From Russula earlei (taxonomy: Eukaryota > Basidiomycota > Agaricomycetes > Russulales > Russulaceae): 64,000 bases of DNA. Within the stretch, counting starts at the first letter, position 1. Each line of letters starts with the position of its first letter. The notes under the pieces are model-generated. The model made no database searches. It was not told where the DNA came from and worked only from the letters and a program-made list of their open reading frames with translations. Of this stretch, positions 56,957 through 64,000 are shown one piece after another. The stretch lies in the NCBI GenBank assembly GCA_025769875.1, contig JAGFNK010000056.1, positions 110,299-174,298 on the forward strand. The letters are read 5' to 3'. The translations under genes and the position numbers were made by a program.

Positions 56957-58205
56957 CAGTCATTCATGCCTCTTTCGGACATCTGGGTCAATGACACAAA
57001 CAACTCCAATGGCTTTGGTCCTGGGCAAACACCCTTGGACTTTTTGCTAAATCCATGAGATCCCTTATATGTATACATGGTCCAAATAATACAGAGATGC
57101 AACTGGTAGATGTTACAAGTGAGTACTTTGCAGCTGACTTCAGCCAAAATCTGAATATTGATAGATGTATAATGAGGGGAACAAGCAACATTCTGGAAAT
57201 ATTAGGAGAGTATATTAGAAGGATACCTTGAATGATGTTCTAGAGATACTGTATCAGGGCAGGTAGTTGGCCACCTAAACCAATGCATTGCTTTATGTGA
57301 GCCAAGAACATATTTTGAATGTTTTGATGGATTAGAAGGGTGGACAAATATCTTGGGATGATGCTATAAGACAGTCATAATTTTACAGTGTGTTGTTGTC
57401 ATGCTATGAATATTTTTGCAAGGCGACTGCCAAACAGAAAAAATCGACAATCTTGGCCACCTGTGGGAATCCTTGCTGTTGACTCCTACCCCCACTCCAG
57501 AATGCTAATTTCTTTTTTTCCTGAATGTTCTAGCACATCAATTTGCTTCAAACTTTGGGAGCAAATCAACATGTAAGTAGTCTTACAATATTTCAAGTAT
57601 TTGTGATATCTGATGGTTTTACACACCTAGGATTTCAATGTCTCTGCTATCCTGCCTTGGTCTCAATCTCACCAGATTCCATCCTTGATGGCTCCTCAAT
57701 CCTTCCATCCAGTGTCTCCAAACCACTGTCTGTTACCCCAGGTACCAAGTTAATTCCAATTTCAGGGCCTATGGTATGTTCTTCATGTCTGTCTTGTGAC
57801 ATACCAGGCTCATTCTCTCCTTCAAAAGCATTTCCATCACAAGGCTCCTCAGCCTCATCTTTAGGCAATGGCACAGGTTTAGGTAACCCACCAGGGTCAC
57901 AGCTGTGGGTAGGCATGGGTGTGGGGATGGGTCAGGTATTCATTGTACCCGCTACCTACACCCCTTGTCACATTCATTTGCCTCCACATTGCCTGCTCTT
58001 GCCCTGCCTGCCTTGCCCAAGGTCCCTCCCCCTCCTTCCATTCCAGCTGTTCCTGCCACCACCCAGTCTCAATAAGTCCTGCAATTGCCATCTCAATGCC
58101 CATCTCCATTGTTGCTGTACACATCCCACCTGCCCACAGCCCCATCTCACACTGCCTCACCCTCGCCTGCCTCAGTCATCTCCTCAGCAGTCACCACCAC
58201 CCTAG
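56957..58205. other. repeat-rich, gene-free stretch
   Basis: AT-richer DNA, then a CT-rich stretch (57,900-58,200) whose long plus-strand frame is Pro/Cys/His-rich and probably compositional. No domain seen. Confidence 0.4.
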
Positions 58206-58539
58206 TGTTAAAGCTCCAAAGTGCCTTAAATAAGATCAATGGTTGTGTCTATGAACATGTCCTACCAATGCAGATATGCTTGAGTCAAGCAAGCAATACT
58301 TGTGGAGGGGAAGGAGTGTTAGATCCTTCTGGAGTATGGCAACAAGATGAGAGGGGCTCTGCAGACAGGGTAAGAGTCAACTGTTTGGGATTGACAAACT
58401 AAGTCAAGCTTAGGGCTCAACTGTTACAACTGGGGGCTTTATATAGCCCTACAGGGATAAGGTTTGTGCTACTGTAGTACTGGTCGGTGCTATAGAAGCA
58501 AAAGGCAGCTCATAGAAGTGAGGTTGCTTCTATGTAAAT
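58206..58539. repeat. dispersed repeat Y, copy 2
   Basis: Partner of 25,538-25,872, same orientation, about 90 percent alike by eye. Starts TGTTAAAGCTCC. Confidence 0.75.
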
Positions 58540-58737
58540 GATCTCAGTGCTGGAAGCATTAAGTGCTTCCCTAGTAGCAATCTCGGTGTCACAAGTACTT
58601 TCCTAATCAAGAAAGTGATGTATGTGGCAGTACAGGAACATCTGGGACAGAAGCAATGCTACTCATTGCTTCTTTAGTACATCTTCAGAAAGATATGATC
58701 AATGCGTTCCGAACGCGATATCAACAGACATAAATGG

Positions 58738-61241
58738 TCAAGATCTGATGCATGCATGATGCAAACAGTGCAGTCCATAGTTCAGGTGTTCCGGCATCTT
58801 CCGGACCCCAAACCACTTGGTAACAGGGTTCCGAGGGAGGGGGGTTTGAGACGGCAGTTCCCCAAGGGCACAGGTGCATGCATTCATGGCGGCAGATGTT
58901 GCATCAGGCTTGGCACGCTTGCCCAACCATTCACCCCTGGCGTATGGATCATCATGAACATGGTGGCACTTTCCCTTAGTGACACCGATGCTTTGCGCTG
59001 TAAGTCCCCACATGTCAGGGAGACTGGTCCATTGTTTTGGGCCCTGTTTGACACCCATACACTTGGCTGTCTCCGTCCACGTATGCTGATTGGGTGCAAT
59101 TATCTCCTTATTGGGTAAGACCTTGAAACCTTGAATTATATTAATTGTGGCTGCCAAACTGTATTTGGCGGCCCAGGTGGCCTTGATGATCTCTGCTGAT
59201 TGATTAGTATCCTCAAGCCTAGATGCGGGATTGCATGATAATGATATGATCTCCTGTGAGAGAGATACTAGGCTCTCCCTTGGCCTGGTGGATAGGGATG
59301 GTGGGTCAGGGGATCTATTTGCATTTTCTGTGGGAGCTTTTTGGGTGCTCTCTTCAGGACAGAGGTGGGGAAAGTGGATGTAGATTGCTGCAATGTGTTT
59401 GCAGAATCTAATCCGTGGATAATCTGTGCAATCACAAGTTGACTTCATCAGATTGATTGAGTAAAACTCACCAGACCAGGATTGTGAAGCGACGTGAAAG
59501 CAGATCGCATCGAATTGCAAGATCTAATCTTGTGATATGCTCTTGGCATGGGCAAAAAGTTTCCGACGCCTGTCAGCTGCCAGGTCCTGACCATCGAGCC
59601 TGACTTTCTGACATTCATGCCTGTTTTGATAATATGGCACCATTTGATGCACTAGCACAAATAAGATTCGATTGATCCACCAATTGTGCTTGCCATCGAG
59701 CCAGTGTGATTTGAGGACATGATGATATCTAAAAAATGATTAAGTCATCTTATCTTTAGATCAGTTGGAACACATATGCTTCAATCAACATATTTGTGTC
59801 CCCTTCCTCAAAGATATGCCAATTTTTCCAGAAAACCATGGACCACATATGCACCACAGGCATCCATTCACACCCAAGGTAGTTCACAAAACTTTGTGGG
59901 ACCTGAGGATCAGTGGAGATCTCTCAGATTTGCAGAAAGTCAGCCTGATCATCTGTATGTACCCATCTCTTGATCTTATCCCACAGATCAGGAAATATGG
60001 TTGTATTGAAGTGTGATTGCATCACACACAACATGTGCCATTTGCAAAGCCATATCCAACTTCCTGGATAAGCAATCTTGAGGGCGGCAATCTGCGTGGC
60101 ATCACAATCTGTCATAATAATAGATGGCTGGATAGCTGGACTGGCATCTGACCCAATGGACAAAAAAGGAAATTGTGTCCATTGTTCCATTGGATGCCAG
60201 CATCCAGGCAACAGGCACACCTATCTGGAAAAGGTAAGCACACTAAATTGACATTTAGTAAATATTACACACCATGTCCCCAGTGATCCTGTGTGATCAT
60301 GGTAAATAATAAAAAGTCCAGATATTGAGTAATATTATGAGTTGCATCAATACCGATGAAGCTGTTCCCAAGGTGGTGGAATGCCTCCATTTGGAAAGGG
60401 GTCTGGATGCATAACACATATGCATCCTCCTGCAGATTTGACTGAGATGGGGCACTGTGCAGCCTATCTTTGTAAAATACATTTGTATTTTCATCTCTCA
60501 ATCTGTCCAACCAGAGCCTGGTGGAGATGGCATCCTCTGGATGCAGCCTGATATTGTTATCTTCAATTTCCCGGGCCATGCGGCTCACATCCCGAAGCGA
60601 GATGAATCGGTCTCAGCTGCCATCGGGCAATGAATCCTGAATATCGCGTACCTTTCAATTCATTAGGTTAGCGATTAAAAATAAATTCAATGCACACTTA
60701 CTATTTCCCATGGATCAACCTTCCTTGACAACAAGGATCTAATTTTATCACACGCTACGCGTGACATTTGTGTGTAAGCAAGATTAGCAATTCCAATTTC
60801 ATGGTCATGCTCACTTGCATATTGTCCGAGAATGGTAGGTGTGCCCACGTATGATTTGATGACTATTCAGCAATGGCAACCCATCTTCTTGATCTTGGAT
60901 CTCTGTGTGCGATCAGGGTGCTTCTTTACATAATGCGAAGCTCCTCCAGATAGTTGGCAGGAACAGATGAAAACTTTTTTTGTCCGTCCCTGCCCATGCT
61001 TGGTGCTGGATGTAATCAATTCAATTGCATGAGCCAGTTCTTCTTGCTGGCGCCACGCATCGAAATCGGCTGCTGTCAGCCATTCCATGGGGTACCCACC
61101 GTGCTCCCGGTCATAATTAAAATATCCCCTCTTTCCAGAATTGGCAATGATCTTTGAAGGGGCATGCCTGAACTTTAAACACAACGGTTGTGTTGCGCAA
61201 GGGGCGCTCAGGCCGGAAGCGGCGGATGATGCACCAGCCAA
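58738..61241 (-). pseudogene. MULE (Mutator-like) transposase, decayed
   Basis: Reading right to left: an N-terminal zinc-binding region (VFICSCQ, RSKIKKMGCHC), a helical part (HDHEIGIANLAYTQMS), the MULE transposase core (FIGIDATHNITQYLDFLLFT, ITQDHWGHG, then VPVAWMLASNGTMDT and MTDCDATQIAAL, CKWHMLCVM), and a SWIM zinc finger (CDCTDYPRIRFCKH) near the C-terminus, the usual domain order. In-frame TGA codons at 60,867-60,869 and 60,613-60,615 both fit CGA (Arg) to TGA changes, and a frameshift lies near 60,150 between WMLASNGTMDT and the MTDCDAT block. The element's terminal repeats were not found. Confidence 0.82.
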
Positions 61242-61624
61242 TCAGAAACAGGATAACATTTGTTTTTGATTTGGTAGGGAAAAAGGTAAGTAGTTATGCT
61301 ACTGTTAACTCGCTTATATGTGTAATTTAACACATGATTGAACCCCTGATTCTCTTGCCAACCCAATCACCTTTTATGGCAATTCTTGATCATCCAACCC
61401 ACCACTAAAAGTCAAAAGCTGTTGTTGGGCGGAAGTCTCGCCCATCCGGTACCGTGTTATTGAAATTGTGCTCCATCTCTAAGGCCAACCACGAAAAGAA
61501 ATGCACGAATGGACAGTTGATAGGTGGGAGAAAACAAAGTCACAAAGAAGGAATATAAAGCAACAGCAAAGGACACGTAAAGCAGGTCAGATGTCGAGTT
61601 GAGGAAAACCCACGGCGCAGTCAA
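61242..61624. other. intergenic, BUD6 3' region
   Basis: No gene; contains the 3' region of the BUD6-like gene. Confidence 0.4.
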
Positions 61625-64000
61625 CTACGACCCTGCCGGCGGTGATGGAACGACCGGTAGCGGGGGCTGCACAGTTGAAGGGGGATTTCCACCAAACATC
61701 GCCTTGAGGGTCAAATCGTTCTTGTGCTGGCGCACGCGCTCTGTCTCCTCGGCACCGCCAGTCATCTTCAGCTTCTTCCCACCAACAAATCCCTTCAACT
61801 CTGCCTCAAACTCGTCCGCCTGACCAGCCAACTCACGCTCCCGGTTCTTCCGACTCGCCTCGATCGCCTTCAATCGCCGTTCTGGGTCCACCGACGCCCC
61901 TCGGATCTCTAGCATCACTGTACTCAACCCGCCGTGCACATTGTCCGGCGGCGGTAGCTTCAACCCGCGTCCCCGTGCCCCACGCCCACTGGACGCACCA
62001 CGGATCGAGATAACCTTCTCGACGTGGCCGTAGATCTCGGCAACCGCTTTGCTGTCCTCGATCAGGTCGGCAAGGAACTCTTCTTGATGGTTGAGGAACT
62101 GCTGCTCCTCGACGATACTTTGCAACTCCTCCTCCCACGTCTTTTTCCACATCGGTTTGATTGTCTTGATGTGCTCCTTCAGGCTCTCTAGCTCGGTCCC
62201 GACGGTCGTGAGGCCCTCTTGAATGGTGCGTAGCACTTGCGGTTTCGGTGAGACCTGACGCTTGAGTACGTCATCCTTGACCGTCTCGACAGTATCCTGC
62301 AGCTCCTCCATTTTTGTGAGAACATTTTGACTACGCGCGTCGAGCTTCTTCTTGCCAGCATCGATATACGCGCGTGCCCCAGGCACTTGGGTCGAAGCCA
62401 TCTGCCGCACGGTTTGGGTCTGCGCACGTAGCCCAGTTAACGTGTCCTTCGTCTGCTTCATGAACTCCGTATACAATTGTCGCATGGTCCCGAGGTCACG
62501 TCTCAGATTCTGTACCTCGTCGAACTGTGTCCGCAGGTCCGACACAATCCGTACCGAGTACTCGGACATGACCGATGAGCCCGTTCCTTGCGGCTGCAAG
62601 AAATATTGACCGGTTTCTTGTAGCACAGAAGAGGTGGGCAGGAAGTTGGTCTCAAGCCGAATTTGCGTACCCTCTCGTTGAACGAGGCGCGATAGTCGTC
62701 GCGCAACCGTCTGTAGTTGACGGTCTGTCGGCGCCGGGGGTGAAACGCTGGCACCCTCGATCACTGGCGCGGAGGGCAATATTGAAGAGGAGCGGCGGTT
62801 CTCGACAACTGTTTTTCGAAGGTCACGCAGCTCTTGTGCAAGGCTAGAAATCTGTAGATCGATATGCTGCTTTATTTGATCGAGTGCTAAACAGACAGAA
62901 ACGTCGGAAGCCGAATAGAAAGGTTCAGAAGGGACTCACGTTCAATATTGAGAGACAATAGGCATCTATCATTCACCTCATCAGTGTCCTCCAACTCGTA
63001 CTGTACCCCACTCGATGGGTCACGGATGTATATCGCGGGGAAGTCTTCTTGACCCGGGTTATATGCAAACTTGTCTACAAAGAGCATTCGCAACGAAGGA
63101 AATGACAATCCAGGTTCCATCTTGGCCTTCTTCACTTCCTGTCCAACTTGCAGGAATACCGTGATTGGCTGAGAGGCATTGGAAACAACTGGCAAGGGTT
63201 CAGGGACAGACGTTGTGCTCAATGAATCTCCGGTAGTCCGTACGGGGGGTTGCGAGGTTGACGGCTGAGGGTGGGGTAGGGGCGGAACGGGGGGACGTTT
63301 TTCTGTAGACTCTCCTTGTGGCGGACCCCGAGTCCGGGAGATACTGCGCTGACGTCGCGGTGAAGCCAGTGGAATTGGCGGTGGCGCCTCGACCTCTTCG
63401 TCAGCTTCTGTGAGAACAGCAAGCTCATTCGCAGTCAGTGTTCCTCCTCCACCAGCGACAAGAGAGCGGCGGTTGGGGTGCCCTGAACCTGAGCCTGACC
63501 GGTCCCGCGGCGCACCCGTCATCTTGGAAATGTTGTATGTTGAAAAGCGCTTGGACGCGCGCCGCTCGAGGACGTCGCTCTTCTTGAGTGCGGCGAGGGA
63601 GCTCGCTACACCTGGATTCGCCGTAAGCGACTCGACAGCAGGTAGCTCAGGAGGTGGGGATAGAGAATTGCCACGATCAGGCTCTATCGGGCTCTGTGGG
63701 GAAAATTCGTCGACGAGAACCGAAGGCATGGGCATAGGCTTGTCCACGAGCGAATAACGCTTTACAGTAGGAGGAACTTGAGGAGTTTTGGGCAGTGCGA
63801 TTGGTGTTCCCTCGGGGTCAGGTTCAGGTTCAGGGGGTGAGGCATTCTGAGGTGGCGGCGTGACTGATATAGGTAAGTCGTTTATCGGAGCAGATGGAGG
63901 CCTATGGTCACCAGGATTCTGTGAAGAGCGCGGAAAGGCATTGGGGACATTGGGCTGAGGGGCGGGAAAAGAAAAGCCTCCGACAAAAGGGTCTTCACCG
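61625..64000 (-). CDS. BUD6: Bud6/Aip3-like actin- and formin-binding polarity protein (5' end outside window)
   Basis: Two exons are visible: the upstream one runs from the right edge to 62,940 and is open throughout; the last is 62,886-61,625 with a 53-nt intron between. The first contains disordered Ser/Pro-rich sequence and then the start of the AIP3 domain (ITVFLQVGQEVKKAKMEPGL, FPSLRMLFVDKFAY, FPAIYIRDPSSGVQYELEDT). The second holds the long coiled coil (QIKQHIDLQISSLAQELRDL onward; ARAYIDAGKKKLDARSQNVL) and the conserved tail with PERRLKAIEASRKNRERELA. In yeast Bud6 stimulates formin-driven actin cable assembly at the bud tip, and in hyphae it localises to the tip. The coiled coil implies a dimer. 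Confidence 0.92.

Noticed and set aside
57543..58205. 220-codon plus-strand ORF rich in Pro, Cys and His
   Set aside because: CT-rich composition gives several overlapping frames. No motif, no clear start and no partner elsewhere.
1..64000. tRNA, rRNA and CRISPR arrays
   Set aside because: No T-loop plus anticodon-arm combination, ribosomal sequence or regularly spaced direct repeats was seen by eye. A tRNA scan would be needed to exclude a tRNA firmly.

Overview
The window is nuclear DNA of a filamentous basidiomycete, most likely an Agaricomycete. The evidence is many 50-65 nt GT-AG introns, TPR-CHAT genes in tandem, a DUF6532-type gene, a Copia element with one Gag-Pol frame, and core fungal genes (RIB3, a CCC2-like copper ATPase, ZDS1-, TUL1- and BUD6-like genes). 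The genus cannot be fixed from the sequence. No tRNA, rRNA or CRISPR array was seen.

Left third (1-35 kb) is accessory and duplicated. 1-10.2 kb holds three minus-strand TPR-CHAT protease-like copies, and a fourth remnant lies at 17.2-17.9 kb. Each copy has its own lesion, and the two best preserved (1 and 3) differ from an open frame by single-base insertions. Two kinds of downstream flank alternate (A: copies 1 and 3; B: copies 2 and 4). A secreted PEBP-family gene (18.2-19.1 kb, intact, four exons) has a decayed twin at 10.8-11.2 kb, so CHAT and PEBP were duplicated together. A young full-length Copia element (11,319-17,159; 385-bp LTRs, ACTTC target duplication) sits in flank B of copy 4. 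A 508-aa cytochrome P450 (19.7-21.6 kb) has a broken copy at 32.8-34.7 kb. Between them lie an inverted solo LTR of the same Copia family, a DUF6532 gene, and a 5-kb foldback-like DNA element with about 1.78-kb inverted arms around a dead DDE transposase. A second, unrelated short solo LTR and a repeated 0.9-kb segment follow.

Middle (35-51 kb) is a housekeeping block: copper P-type ATPase (with a 1-base frameshift near its 3' end), ZDS1-like, RIB3 (riboflavin synthesis, divergent from ZDS1), a TUL1/Dsc1-like membrane RING ubiquitin ligase, and a Ser/Pro-rich conserved protein. Right end (51-64 kb) has weakly supported ORFs, a conserved basidiomycete gene of unknown function, a 218-bp MITE, a decayed MULE transposase, and the C-terminal two exons of BUD6, which runs off the right edge.

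Method note: splice sites were read by eye, choosing GT-AG pairs that keep family motifs in frame. Single-base lesions were called by comparing paralogues inside the window. They may be true mutations or assembly errors.
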